The notes: a model not told the origin generated them from the letters alone. 32,586 nt of DNA from an uncultured Nocardiaceae bacterium (GCA_936936565.1 CAKZIX010000063.1:1-32586); one strand, 5' to 3'. Positions 23,081 to 31,459 are shown, counted from the stretch's first letter. A program made the numbers and translations.

Positions 23081-23668
23081 GTGACTCAGTCTGCTCGCCG
23101 CGAGGAACTGCTCGCCATCTCCGCCCAGTTGTTCGCCGAACGCGGCCTGCGCGCCACCACGGTGCGGCACATCGCCGACGCGGCGGGCATCCTCTCGGGC
23201 AGCCTGTATCACCACTTCGACTCCAAGGAGTCGATGGTGGACGAAATCTTGCGCGGCTTTCTCGAGCCGTTGTTCGCGCGCTATCGAGAGGTCGCCGCCT
23301 CCGACTTGGGACCGCGAAAGACGCTGGAGGCGTACGTGATCGCCTCGTTCGATGCGATCGCCACCCAGCACTCGGCGGTCGCGATCTACCAGGTGGAGGC
23401 CCGGCACCTGCGGGCCCAGGAACGATTCGCCTACATCGACGAACTCAACACCGAATTCCGTCAGCTCTGGCACGACGTGCTCGCTGCCGGCGTCGCCGAC
23501 GGCAGCTTCCGGGCCGACCTCGACATCGAACTCGCCTACCGCTTCCTGCGCGACACCGTCTGGGTCGCCGTGAGCTGGTATCGCCCCGGCGGCTCGATGA
23601 CCGCCGACACCATCGCCGAGCACTACCTGGCCATCGTCCTCGACGGCGTGGCCACGAAGGAGACCTGA
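23081..23668 (+). CDS. kstR2: TetR-family repressor KstR2
   Basis: 195 residues. The N-terminal helix-turn-helix RATTVRHIADAAGILSGSLY (about 25-44) is followed by HHFDSKESMVDEILRGFL, nearly as in mycobacterial KstR2. The C-terminal ligand domain ends FLRDTVWVAVSWYRPGGSM. It represses the HIP genes and is derepressed by HIP-CoA. GTG 23081 is chosen over the in-frame GTG 23075 because a TAAAAT -10-like hexamer ends at 23073, which would place a leaderless 5' end at 23080-23081. A KstR2 site in its own promoter suggests autoregulation. The stop overlaps the fadA6 start (TGATG). Confidence 0.93.
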   Translation: MTQSARREELLAISAQLFAERGLRATTVRHIADAAGILSGSLYHHFDSKESMVDEILRGFLEPLFARYREVAASDLGPRKTLEAYVIASFDAIATQHSAVAIYQVEARHLRAQERFAYIDELNTEFRQLWHDVLAAGVADGSFRADLDIELAYRFLRDTVWVAVSWYRPGGSMTADTIAEHYLAIVLDGVATKET

Positions 23669-24822
23669 TGCCCGAGGCCTACATCGTCGACGCGGTGCGC
23701 ACCGCCGTCGGAAAGCGCGGGGGCGGACTGTCCGGGCGCCACCCTGCCGATCTGGGCGCCGACGTGCTCACGGCCGTGCTCGCGCGGACCGGCATCGATC
23801 CCGCCGCGGTCGACGACGTGGTGTTCGGATGCGTGGACGCGATCGGCCCGCAGGCCGGAAACATCGCCCGAACCGCTTGGCTGGCAGCCGGACTGCCGGA
23901 ACACGTGCCCGGTGTCACGGTGGACCGGCAATGCGGGTCCAGCCAGCAGGCGATCCAGTTCGCGGCCCAGGCGGTGCTGGCGGGCACGGCGGACCTCGTG
24001 ATCGCCGGCGGCGTCCAGAACATGAGCCAGATCCCGATCGCCGCCGCGATGCTGGCCGGCAAGGACTACGGATTCGAATCGCCGTTTCTCGGTTCGCAGG
24101 GGTGGAATGCGCGCTACGGACAGCAAGAGGTGTCGCAATTTCGCGGTGCGGAACTGATCGCGCAGAAGTGGGACATCAGCCGCGCAGACATGGAGCGCTG
24201 GGCGCTGCGCAGTCACGACAACGCGCGAAAGGCCATCGCGGACGGCGTATTCGAGCGCGAGATCGTGCCCGTCGGGCAGTTCCGGGTGGACGAAGGCCCC
24301 CGCGAAACGTCGCTCGAGAAGATGGCCGGGCTGAAGCCGCTGGTCGAGGACGGCCGGCTCACCGCGGCGCTGGCAAGCCAGATCTCCGACGGCGCGTCCG
24401 CCAGCGTGATCGCCTCGGAAGCCGCAGTGCGCGAACACAACCTGACGCCACGGGCCCGGATCCACCATGTCAGCGCGCGCGGCGCAGACCCGATCTACAT
24501 GCTCACCGGGCCCATCCCGGCAACCCAACACGCGCTGGCCAAGACCGGGCTGCGCATCGACGACATCGACGTCGTCGAGATCAACGAGGCCTTCGCGCCC
24601 GTGGTGCTCGCGTGGCTGCAGGAAACCGGCGCCGACCCCGAACGAGTCAACATGCACGGCGGCGCCATCGCTCTCGGACACCCGCTCGGTGCCACCGGCA
24701 CAAAGCTTTTCGCCACGCTGTTGGGTGCGCTCGAACGCGTCGGCGGACGCTACGGGCTGCTGACGATCTGCGAGGGCGGCGGCACCGCAAACGTCACCGT
24801 CATCGAGCGACTCGGCGGCTGA
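23668..24822 (+). CDS. fadA6: thiolase FadA6
   Basis: 384 residues. Thiolase active-site residues: nucleophile Cys89 (VDRQCGSSQQAIQF), His338 (GGAIALGHPLGATG) and Cys368 (LLTICEGGGTANV). The NEAFAP block is present. It is a beta-ketoacyl-CoA thiolase in the late, ring-opened stage of HIP degradation. The ATG overlaps the kstR2 stop, as with Rv3556c and Rv3557c. The 3' end overlaps the convergent P450 gene by 23 bp. Confidence 0.94.
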   Translation: MPEAYIVDAVRTAVGKRGGGLSGRHPADLGADVLTAVLARTGIDPAAVDDVVFGCVDAIGPQAGNIARTAWLAAGLPEHVPGVTVDRQCGSSQQAIQFAAQAVLAGTADLVIAGGVQNMSQIPIAAAMLAGKDYGFESPFLGSQGWNARYGQQEVSQFRGAELIAQKWDISRADMERWALRSHDNARKAIADGVFEREIVPVGQFRVDEGPRETSLEKMAGLKPLVEDGRLTAALASQISDGASASVIASEAAVREHNLTPRARIHHVSARGADPIYMLTGPIPATQHALAKTGLRIDDIDVVEINEAFAPVVLAWLQETGADPERVNMHGGAIALGHPLGATGTKLFATLLGALERVGGRYGLLTICEGGGTANVTVIERLGG

Positions 24823-26197
24823 GGTGCAGCCGGAATCCCTCCGGCATCAACGTCAACCGCTCCTGCACCCGCAACGTGTAGTCCGCCTCGGTGGCGAAAT
24901 CGAACTCACGCAACAGCGTGCCGAGCACCAGGACTGCCTCGTGGATCGCGAATTGCCTTCCGATACAAGCACGTTCACCGGTGCCGAACGGCTTGTAGGC
25001 GTGCGCGCTGCGGCCGTGCACGCGGTCGGCGGCAAAGTGCTCCGGATCGAAACGATCCGCGTCCGGTCCCCACACCGCCGGATCGCGGTGCAGCGCAGGC
25101 GTGAACACCAGCATGCCGTCGCCGGCGCGCAACGGGTAGCGATCACCGAGCACCGTGTCGGCGCGGGCCGCGCGGGCAAACCCCGGTGCCGTCGGCCACA
25201 TCCGTAGCGTCTCGTCGAGAACCCTTCGGACGTAACGCAACTTCGCGACCTGCTCGAAACTCGGTACGCCCGAGCCCCATACCGAGGCCACCTCGGCGCG
25301 CGCCCGCGCACCCACCTGCGGGTTCGCCGCCAGATAGTAGAGAGCGAAAGATAGTGCCCCCGAAGTAGTTTCGTGACCGGCGATCAGAAACGTGATCACC
25401 TGCAAGCGAATGTTCGCGTCGTCGACGCGGTTCGGGTCCGCGGTGCGCTGGGCGCGCAGCATTCGCTCGAGCAGGTCTTCGGCGCCAGTGTGGCCGGTGC
25501 GCCGGCGCTGCCTGATCACCTCGTCGACGACCGAATGCAGGTAGTTCACGCGTTGCCGGTTGCGCCGGTCTGCCCAGCGCCACAGCCACTCGGTCCCCTT
25601 CGGCGCGAGGAAGGTACGCAACTGTGCGTGCGCCAGCGCGCCGATCATCGTGCCGACGAACGGATGCGGGCGCGCACGGCTGAAAGAGTCGAAGCTGAAA
25701 CCGAATCCGGTACGGCCGATGGTCTCCAGCGTCAGCTTCGTCATGTCCGCCGACACATCGACCGGCCTGGCCGCCGCCGCCCAGTACCGCACCAGCTCGT
25801 CGGCGACCGCCGTCATCGTGTCGTGGTACCCCCGCATCGCGGCCTGCGTGAACGCCGGCTGCAACAACTGGTGTGCCCGAGCCCAATTCGGCTCCTCGTT
25901 GTACGCGGTGAACAGTGCATCACCGCCGAGACCGCGCAACGTGACCAGCGGCGGCGGCAGCTGCTTGGCGAACCGCGTGTCGTCGCACAACTCGGCCACC
26001 AGATCCGGGTCGCTGACGAACACCATCGAATTGCCGAGGAAGCGGCGCTCGAACACCGGCCCCAAAGCCTGCGTGGCCCGCAGGTTCGAGCGCACCGGAT
26101 GCCGGGGCCGCAGGGTCAGAATGTCGCCGAGGACCGGCACCCGCAGGCGCGGATGCGGTACCACTGCCGGCTGCCGATCGTGAACCTGAACAGTCAT
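24800..26197 (-). CDS. stand-alone cytochrome P450 of CYP102 (BM3 heme-domain) type
   Basis: 465 residues, a complete P450 heme domain. Seen: I-helix TFLIAGHETTSGALSFALYY, the ExxR motif DETLRMWPTAPGF, the meander HRDPAVWGPDADRFDPEHF, and heme ligand Cys411 in KPFGTGERACIGRQFAIHEA. These blocks resemble the P450 BM3 heme domain (fatty-acid hydroxylase) more than steroid P450s such as CYP125 or CYP142. No reductase domain follows, so external redox partners are needed. ATG 26197 is used because GGGGGAG lies 7 nt upstream; an ATG at 26203 is too close to that site. It follows ipdC on the same strand (66-bp gap) and may be in the ipd operon. Substrate unknown. Confidence 0.9.
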   Translation of the reverse strand: MTVQVHDRQPAVVPHPRLRVPVLGDILTLRPRHPVRSNLRATQALGPVFERRFLGNSMVFVSDPDLVAELCDDTRFAKQLPPPLVTLRGLGGDALFTAYNEEPNWARAHQLLQPAFTQAAMRGYHDTMTAVADELVRYWAAAARPVDVSADMTKLTLETIGRTGFGFSFDSFSRARPHPFVGTMIGALAHAQLRTFLAPKGTEWLWRWADRRNRQRVNYLHSVVDEVIRQRRRTGHTGAEDLLERMLRAQRTADPNRVDDANIRLQVITFLIAGHETTSGALSFALYYLAANPQVGARARAEVASVWGSGVPSFEQVAKLRYVRRVLDETLRMWPTAPGFARAARADTVLGDRYPLRAGDGMLVFTPALHRDPAVWGPDADRFDPEHFAADRVHGRSAHAYKPFGTGERACIGRQFAIHEAVLVLGTLLREFDFATEADYTLRVQERLTLMPEGFRLHLSRRVAR

Positions 26198-26263
26198 GCG
26201 CATGCTCCCCCATTGGTGCCCCTGCAGACTCAGATCGAGCCTCACCCGCCGGGGGAGCTCTTG

Positions 26264-27343
26264 TCAACAGTCTCGGAGCTCGGCGCCGTCCGCGGTGAGC
26301 GCGTGCAGGCTCGCGATGCGGGCGGCGGCGTCGGCGACGATGCGCTCGATCAGTTCCGCGCAGGTAGGTAGGTCGTCGAGCATCCCGACGACCTGTCCGG
26401 AGGCCAGCACGCCGGCCTGAGTGTTGCCTTCGACGAGCCCGGCGCGCAACAGCATTGGGGTATTGGCGGCCATCACCACCTGAGACCAGGTGAGCTGCTT
26501 GGATTTTCGCATCGCGACCCCATCGCGCAGCAGCGTCGACCAGCGCATGCCGGTGAGCTTCTTGAAGCGTGCGGCGTTGCCGACCGCGGTGACCAGACCA
26601 CGGGTGCTGCCGGTGTGTTCGAGCCGTTCGACGAGTTCGGTGTTCAGCACGCGATGCGGCATTCCGTCCACCTTCGTCGACACCGTGGTGTCCTGGAGGC
26701 CGCGGCGCAGATACTCCTGTTTTACCGAATCGGGCACGGTGCTCTCCCGAGTCAGCAGGAACCGCGTTCCCATCGCGACCCCGGCGGCGCCGTAGGCCAG
26801 CGCGGCCGCCAGCCCGCGGCCGTCGAAGAAGCCGCCGGCGGCGATCACGGGGATGTCGACGGCATCCAGAACCGAGGGCAGCAGCAGGGTGGTCGCGACC
26901 GGTCCGGTGTGACCGCCGCCCTCGCCGCCCTGCACGATCACCGCGTCGGCACCCCAGGAGGCGACCTTGCGCGCGTGCTTGGCGGCGCCGATCGACGGAA
27001 TCACGACGACCCCGGCACTCTTGAGTCGTTCGATCAGGTCCCGGCGCGGTGCCAGCGCGAAGGACGCCACCCGAACCTGTTCGCGGACAAGTAGTTCGAC
27101 ACGTTCGCGGGCGTCGGTCGCGTCGGCCCGGATGTTCACGCCGAACGGCTTGTCGGTGAGGGCCTTGGTTTTGGCGACGGCCGCTTCGAGCTCGCCGAAG
27201 TTCATCGTGGCCGATGCCAGGATGCCCAGCCCGCCGGCGTTGGCGGTGGCCGAGACCAGCCGCGGACCGGCGACCCAGCCCATGCCGGTCTGGACCACCG
27301 GGTGTGTGACGCCGACGAGTTCGGTGAGCGCGGTGCGGATCAC
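26264..27343 (-). CDS. ipdC: flavin-dependent oxidoreductase IpdC (Rv3553-like)
   Basis: 359 residues, FMN-dependent TIM barrel of the nitronate monooxygenase/2-nitropropane dioxygenase fold. Seen: VQTGMGWVAGPRLVSATANA (19-38), VIVQGGEGGGHTGPVATTLL, IPVIAAGGFFDGRGLAAALA and AGVAMGTRFLLTRES (FMN phosphate region). IpdC is an oxidoreductase acting on HIC-CoA-type intermediates before ring opening; nitronate monooxygenase annotations of such genes are misleading. GTG 27343 has GGAGG upstream and overlaps the ipdB stop (GTGA). M. tuberculosis Rv3553 is about 355 residues and in the same order. Confidence 0.92.
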   Translation of the reverse strand: MIRTALTELVGVTHPVVQTGMGWVAGPRLVSATANAGGLGILASATMNFGELEAAVAKTKALTDKPFGVNIRADATDARERVELLVREQVRVASFALAPRRDLIERLKSAGVVVIPSIGAAKHARKVASWGADAVIVQGGEGGGHTGPVATTLLLPSVLDAVDIPVIAAGGFFDGRGLAAALAYGAAGVAMGTRFLLTRESTVPDSVKQEYLRRGLQDTTVSTKVDGMPHRVLNTELVERLEHTGSTRGLVTAVGNAARFKKLTGMRWSTLLRDGVAMRKSKQLTWSQVVMAANTPMLLRAGLVEGNTQAGVLASGQVVGMLDDLPTCAELIERIVADAAARIASLHALTADGAELRDC

Positions 27344-28083
27344 GACTTCACCTCCCGGTTGCGCAGCTCGCGCGGGTCGAGCACGTCCCGGATGAGCCGC
27401 AATTCCGCGTCGGTCGGCAGCCGCGTCTCGCCGTGGCCGTCCACAACGACCTCGAAACCGGTGTTCTCCGTGATGGTTTCGACGCGTACGCCCGGGTGCG
27501 CGGAAACCAGACGCAGCGTGCGGCCGGGTCCGCCGAAGTCGAAGACGCCGAGATTGCTGACCACGCGGTGGATGTCGGCGTAACCGAAGGCGGGCTCGTC
27601 GCGCACCTTGTCCCACCCGATGCCGGAAACCATGTCGACCCCGTCGGCGAAGACGCGCGTGGAATGCCTTGGCACCCAATAGCTGGTGCGGTGATTGACG
27701 GTGTTGCCGGGGGCACCACGCACGCCGAACATCTGCCGTGTCGGATGCGCATGCGGGCCGAAGCAGGAGATGTTCTGATTGCCGTGCCGGTCGAGCTGGT
27801 TCGCGCCCATCACCACGTGGCGCCGACCGCCCGCCACCACGTCGAACACCTTGCGGTAGGGCAGCCAGCCCTCGATCGGCGCCGCCTCGCCGATGGCTGG
27901 TGTGCCGGCCAGCAGCAGTGCCTCGCCGTCGGAGAGCAGCAGCTCCGGGGCGCTGGTCAGCCGCGCCAGCCGGGCGCCGATCGTCGGCATGATTCCCATT
28001 GGGCTGGCGAGGATTTCACCCGCGTCGGCGAACAGGTCTGCGCACGCCACCGCGCAGATCTCGGCGATGGTCGCGGTCGTCAC
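27340..28083 (-). CDS. ipdB: COCHEA-CoA hydrolase beta subunit IpdB
   Basis: 247 residues, CoA-transferase beta-subunit fold. Seen: PMGIMPTIGARLARLT, LLLSDGEALLLA, VVMGANQLDRHGNQNIS, and RHSTRVFADGVDMVSGIGWD. With IpdA it forms a heteromeric enzyme that opens the last carbocyclic ring by retro-Claisen hydrolysis rather than CoA transfer (established for M. tuberculosis and R. jostii). GTG 28083 overlaps the ipdA stop, and its own stop overlaps the ipdC GTG. Gene order matches Rv3551-Rv3553. Confidence 0.94.
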   Translation of the reverse strand: MTTATIAEICAVACADLFADAGEILASPMGIMPTIGARLARLTSAPELLLSDGEALLLAGTPAIGEAAPIEGWLPYRKVFDVVAGGRRHVVMGANQLDRHGNQNISCFGPHAHPTRQMFGVRGAPGNTVNHRTSYWVPRHSTRVFADGVDMVSGIGWDKVRDEPAFGYADIHRVVSNLGVFDFGGPGRTLRLVSAHPGVRVETITENTGFEVVVDGHGETRLPTDAELRLIRDVLDPRELRNREVKS

Positions 28084-28856
28084 AGTGCACTCTCCCAGGA
28101 TTCGGCGTAGGCGCGTTGCGCCGCTTCGTCGCGCCCGTAGTCGGGCACACACGAGGTGAAACCAGCCCCACCGGGCGCCTCGACAACGCCGTCGACCATC
28201 ATCCGGTTGAGCAGAAGTGCCTGCAGCGGAACAGATTCGACCAGGTCTTCGGTGTCGACCACGCGCTCGCACGAGACATAGCGCCGGCGCGCGGCCAGGC
28301 AGTACAGATCGTCGAAGTACGGATCGGGCCCGAGATAAGCGGCGTTGCCGTGCGCGTCAGCGCGGTTGAGGTGGACCAGTGCCGCGTCCAGCGGCAGCGC
28401 GGGCATCGCGATCAATTCGGAACCGTCCTCGTAAGGTGAACGGACCGTGCGCAATTCGGGGAAGTACGTAGGTACGTCGGAGCCGAGTCCGGCCCGCGTC
28501 GGCAGGAACGGCAGCCGCTGTGCCGCCGCCTGTAGGCCGGTGTTGAGCATGCCCTCGTCCAGCTCACGCACCTCGATCGCACCGGCGAGGCGGGCCTCGG
28601 CGAACCACGGGTCGTACGGAATCGAGTCCAGAGACACGAATCCGAAGTAGAGGCGTTTGATCTTGCCGGTGGCGCACAGCAATCCGACATCCGGGCCGCC
28701 GTAGGAGACCACCGTCAGATCCCGCAACGACGAGCGCGCAATTGCCGTCACCAGCGCCATCGGCTTGCGCCGCGAACCCCAACCGCCGATCCCGATCGTC
28801 ATCCCGTCGGACAGCTCGCCGACGACATCGTCGACGGTCATTCGTTTGTCGCGCAA
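28080..28856 (-). CDS. ipdA: COCHEA-CoA hydrolase alpha subunit IpdA
   Basis: 258 residues, CoA-transferase alpha fold. Seen: DGMTIGIGGWGSRRKPMALV (about 18-37), TVVSYGGPDVGLL, GFVSLDSIPYDPWF, and VRELDEGMLNTGLQAAAQRL with the acidic residues of the active site (Glu101 region). TTG 28856 is proposed because it then aligns one-to-one with the start I recall for M. tuberculosis IpdA (MPDKR versus MRDKR), sits 4 nt after the echA20 stop, and has GGAAAGG about 9 nt upstream; ATG 28841 and GTG 28871 are alternatives. The C-terminus ends at YAESWESAL, about 30 residues shorter than I recall for homologues, where it runs into ipdB. Confidence 0.9.
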   Translation of the reverse strand: MRDKRMTVDDVVGELSDGMTIGIGGWGSRRKPMALVTAIARSSLRDLTVVSYGGPDVGLLCATGKIKRLYFGFVSLDSIPYDPWFAEARLAGAIEVRELDEGMLNTGLQAAAQRLPFLPTRAGLGSDVPTYFPELRTVRSPYEDGSELIAMPALPLDAALVHLNRADAHGNAAYLGPDPYFDDLYCLAARRRYVSCERVVDTEDLVESVPLQALLLNRMMVDGVVEAPGGAGFTSCVPDYGRDEAAQRAYAESWESAL

Positions 28857-28860
28857 CGGA

Positions 28861-29631
28861 TTATGCCTTTCCACCGGCGGCGCGAGCGCGGGCCAGGTCG
28901 TCGTCGAACCGGGCGCGGATCTCGTCGGCCACCCCGGCCAGATTGAGTTCGAAGGTGAAACCCTGTTCGAAGCGGTAGCTGCGCTGCACGTGCTGCGGGT
29001 CGATCCCGTTGAGCGCCTGTTTCGCCGCCCGCAGCACACGGCCGTCCTTGGCTGCGATCTCGCGGGCGACGGCCAGTGCCGCGGTGTCGAGTTCGGCGCG
29101 CGGCACCACCTCGTACACCGATCCGAAGTGGTGTAGTTGTTGCGCGGTAACAGTTTTTGCTGTGAAGAAGAGCGTCCGCATCAGATGCTGGGGTACGAGG
29201 CGGGCGAGGTGGGTGGCCGCACCGAGGGCGCCGCGGTCGACCTCGGGCAGCCCGAAGGTGGCATCCTCGGACGCCACGATGACATCGGAGTTGCCGACGA
29301 TGCCGACACCGCCGCCCAGGCAGAAGCCCTGCACTGCCGTGACCACCGGCACCTGGCAGTCATAGATCGCCGAAAAGACCTCCGCGCAGCCGTGATTGGC
29401 CTCGATGAGCCGAGATTTTCCGGGATCGCGCTGAATCTCCTTGATGTCGACGCCCGCGCAGAACCCGCGGTTCTGCGCGCGTAGCAGCACCACGTGGTGG
29501 TTGCGATCGCGCCCCGCGGCGCGCACCGCATCGGCAAGGTGGAACCACCCGGCCGCCGGAAAGGCGTTGACCGGCGGAAAATCGATCGTCACGACGGCGA
29601 CGGCACCGTCGGAGGACGTGGTGACGGCCAA
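28861..29631 (-). CDS. echA20: HIEC-CoA ring D hydrolase EchA20
   Basis: 256 residues, crotonase fold. Seen: VTIDFPPVNAFPAAGWFHLA, GFCAGVDIKEIQRD (oxyanion hole 1), VQGFCLGGGVGIVGNSDVIV (oxyanion hole 2) and FGLPEVDRGALGAATHLARL. EchA20 hydrolyses the D ring of HIEC-CoA to COCHEA-CoA, the IpdAB substrate. TTG 29631 is preferred because GGAGG lies 7 nt upstream and the N-terminus then aligns with Rv3550; a GTG at 29652 has no ribosome site. It is the first gene of the minus-strand ipd unit and is divergent from the SDR gene over KstR2 site C. Confidence 0.92.
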   Translation of the reverse strand: MAVTTSSDGAVAVVTIDFPPVNAFPAAGWFHLADAVRAAGRDRNHHVVLLRAQNRGFCAGVDIKEIQRDPGKSRLIEANHGCAEVFSAIYDCQVPVVTAVQGFCLGGGVGIVGNSDVIVASEDATFGLPEVDRGALGAATHLARLVPQHLMRTLFFTAKTVTAQQLHHFGSVYEVVPRAELDTAALAVAREIAAKDGRVLRAAKQALNGIDPQHVQRSYRFEQGFTFELNLAGVADEIRARFDDDLARARAAGGKA

Positions 29632-29659
29632 CTGCGGACCTCCGTGTCTCACCAAAACA

Positions 29660-29673
29660 AGCAATTGCTTGGT
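29660..29673. promoter_or_regulatory. KstR2 operator, site C (one mismatch)
   Basis: AGCAATTGCTTGGT differs from AnCAAGnnCTTGnT only at position 6. It lies within CAAGCAATTGCTTG, a perfect 14-bp palindrome (29658-29671). It separates echA20-ipdABC on the minus strand from the SDR pair on the plus strand. A TAGGTT hexamer (29673-29678) 6 nt before the SDR GTG fits a leaderless promoter. Confidence 0.8.
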
Positions 29674-29684
29674 AGGTTAGCACG

Positions 29685-30446
29685 GTGACGTTGAATCTGG
29701 ATCTCGACGGCGCCGTTGCGTTGGTGACCGGGGGCGTGCGCGGCGTGGGTGCCGGCATCACCCGGGTGTTGCGCGCGGCCGGCGCGACAGTCGTCACGTG
29801 CGCCCGGCGGCCCGGAGCCGACGCCGACCCCGACTTTTTGTCCTGTGACGTCCGGGATCCGGATGCGGTGGCCGGCCTCATGGCTGCGGTCGAATCCCGG
29901 TACGGACGCCTCGATGTGCTCGTCAACAACGCGGGTGGGGCCCCGTTCGCGCCGGCCGCTACCGCGAGCCCGAACTTCCATCGCAAGATCCTCGAGCTCA
30001 ATCTGCTTGCCCCCTTGCATCTTTCGCAGCTCGCCAACGAGCGGATGCAACGCCAGGGCAGCGGTGGCGCCATCGTGATGGTGTCCAGCGTCAGCGGGCA
30101 CCGCGCGTCGCCGGGCACGGCGGCCTACGGTGCCGCCAAAGCCGGGTTGGACAGTCTGACCGCGAGCCTGGCCGTGGAATGGGCGCCCAAGGTTCGGGTC
30201 AATTCGCTCGTCGTCGGCATGGTTGCCACCGAGCAGAGCCGGCTGCACTACGGCGACGAGGCGGGCATCGCCGCCGTCGCCCGCACGGTTCCGCTACAGC
30301 GGCTCGCCCAGCCCGACGATGTCGGCTACTGCGCAGCGTTTCTGGCCTCGCCGCTGGCCGCGTACGTCAGCGGCGCCACTCTGGCGGTGCACGGCGGCGG
30401 CGAAGTGCCGGCCTTCCTGGCCGCTGCTGAAACCGAGAGGAACTGA
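29685..30446 (+). CDS. SDR-family dehydrogenase (Rv3549c-like)
   Basis: 253 residues, classical SDR: TGGVRGVGAG cofactor loop (about 15-24), LVNNAGG, and catalytic Ser, Tyr and Lys in VSSVSGH and AAYGAAKAG. The C-terminal part ends VSGATLAVHGGGEVPAFL. By position it matches Rv3549c, part of the KstR2 regulon, presumably acting on a hydroxyacyl-CoA from HIP; the exact substrate is not known to me. The GTG follows KstR2 site C and a TAGGTT hexamer, with no Shine-Dalgarno sequence, so it is probably leaderless. The next gene starts 2 bp after its stop. Confidence 0.88.
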   Translation: MTLNLDLDGAVALVTGGVRGVGAGITRVLRAAGATVVTCARRPGADADPDFLSCDVRDPDAVAGLMAAVESRYGRLDVLVNNAGGAPFAPAATASPNFHRKILELNLLAPLHLSQLANERMQRQGSGGAIVMVSSVSGHRASPGTAAYGAAKAGLDSLTASLAVEWAPKVRVNSLVVGMVATEQSRLHYGDEAGIAAVARTVPLQRLAQPDDVGYCAAFLASPLAAYVSGATLAVHGGGEVPAFLAAAETERN

Positions 30447-30448
30447 CC

Positions 30449-31357
30449 GTGGGTGACTTGTGTGCCGGGCGCGTCGTGATCGTCACCGGCGCCGGGCGCG
30501 GCATCGGCCGTGCCCATGCCATGGCGTTTGCTGCCGAGGGTGCCGCGGTGGTCGTCAACGACCTCGGCGCGGGGCTCGATGGGTCCGCGAGCGGGGAGAA
30601 TCCCGCCGCCGAGGTCGTTGCCGACATCGTTGCGGCGGGTGGGCGAGCCGTCGTCAACGGCGACGATGTGGCGGACTGGGAGGGTGCGCGCCGCTTGGTT
30701 GCTACAGCGATCAACCATTTCGGCCGACTCGACGTTCTGGTGAACAACGCGGGGTTCCTGCGTGATCGCATGCTCGCGACGATGTCCGAAACCGAGTGGG
30801 ACGCCGTGGTGCGGGTGCATCTGAAGGGACATTTCGCGCCGCTGCGCCACGCTGTGGAGTACTGGCGCGCCCAGTCGAAGGCCGGAATTCCGGTCGACGG
30901 GCGCGTGATCAACACCAGTTCCGGCGCGGGTCTGCAGGGCAGTGTCGGCCAGGGCAACTATGCAGCAGCCAAGGCTGGGATCGCCGCGCTGACCCTCAAC
31001 GCGGCCGCCGAGTTCGCGCGCTACGGGGTGACGGTCAACGCGATCGCGCCGGCAGCGCGCACCCGGATGACCGAAACGACGTTCGCGGCCTCGATGGCCC
31101 GACCGGAATCCGGCTTCGACGCGATGGCACCGGAGAATGTGTCGCCGCTGGTGGTGTGGCTGGGCAGCGCCGAGTCCCGAGACATCACCGGCCGCGTGTT
31201 CGAAGTCGAAGGCGGCAAGATCTCCGTCGCCGACGGCTGGCGGCACGGCCCGGCGACCGACAAGGGAGCCCGCTGGATGCCGGACGAACTGGGTACCGTG
31301 GTGCCCAGGCTCGTCGACAAGGCGGTGCCGGCCGAGCCCGTCTACGGTGCAATCTGA
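30449..31357 (+). CDS. SDR-family dehydrogenase (Rv3548c-like)
   Basis: 302 residues, SDR with the TGAGRGIGRAHA cofactor loop (about 14-25) and NDLGAG after the second strand, as in MFE-2/17beta-HSD4-type hydroxyacyl-CoA dehydrogenases. LVNNAGFLRDRML follows, and catalytic residues are in NTSSGAGL and GNYAAAKAG. The C-terminal extension (about 250-302) ends VPAEPVYGAI. It corresponds to Rv3548c by order. A GAGAGGAA sequence precedes the GTG. It is probably co-transcribed with the upstream SDR gene and so under KstR2. A beta-hydroxyacyl-CoA dehydrogenase step in HIP-CoA side-chain shortening is plausible. Confidence 0.88.
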   Translation: MGDLCAGRVVIVTGAGRGIGRAHAMAFAAEGAAVVVNDLGAGLDGSASGENPAAEVVADIVAAGGRAVVNGDDVADWEGARRLVATAINHFGRLDVLVNNAGFLRDRMLATMSETEWDAVVRVHLKGHFAPLRHAVEYWRAQSKAGIPVDGRVINTSSGAGLQGSVGQGNYAAAKAGIAALTLNAAAEFARYGVTVNAIAPAARTRMTETTFAASMARPESGFDAMAPENVSPLVVWLGSAESRDITGRVFEVEGGKISVADGWRHGPATDKGARWMPDELGTVVPRLVDKAVPAEPVYGAI

Positions 31358-31459
31358 GCGCTTGTCCAGCGTTGGTTCGATCCTTATCGGACCGCACGGT
31401 TATCATCGAATCGATCCATCGACGAGTGCACGGGCATTTTCCGGGGAGGAGCCGCCGAG

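Noticed and set aside
26264..27343. Annotation of this gene as nitronate monooxygenase
   Set aside because: Fold similarity only; its position between ipdB and the P450 gene and its likeness to Rv3553 identify it as IpdC.
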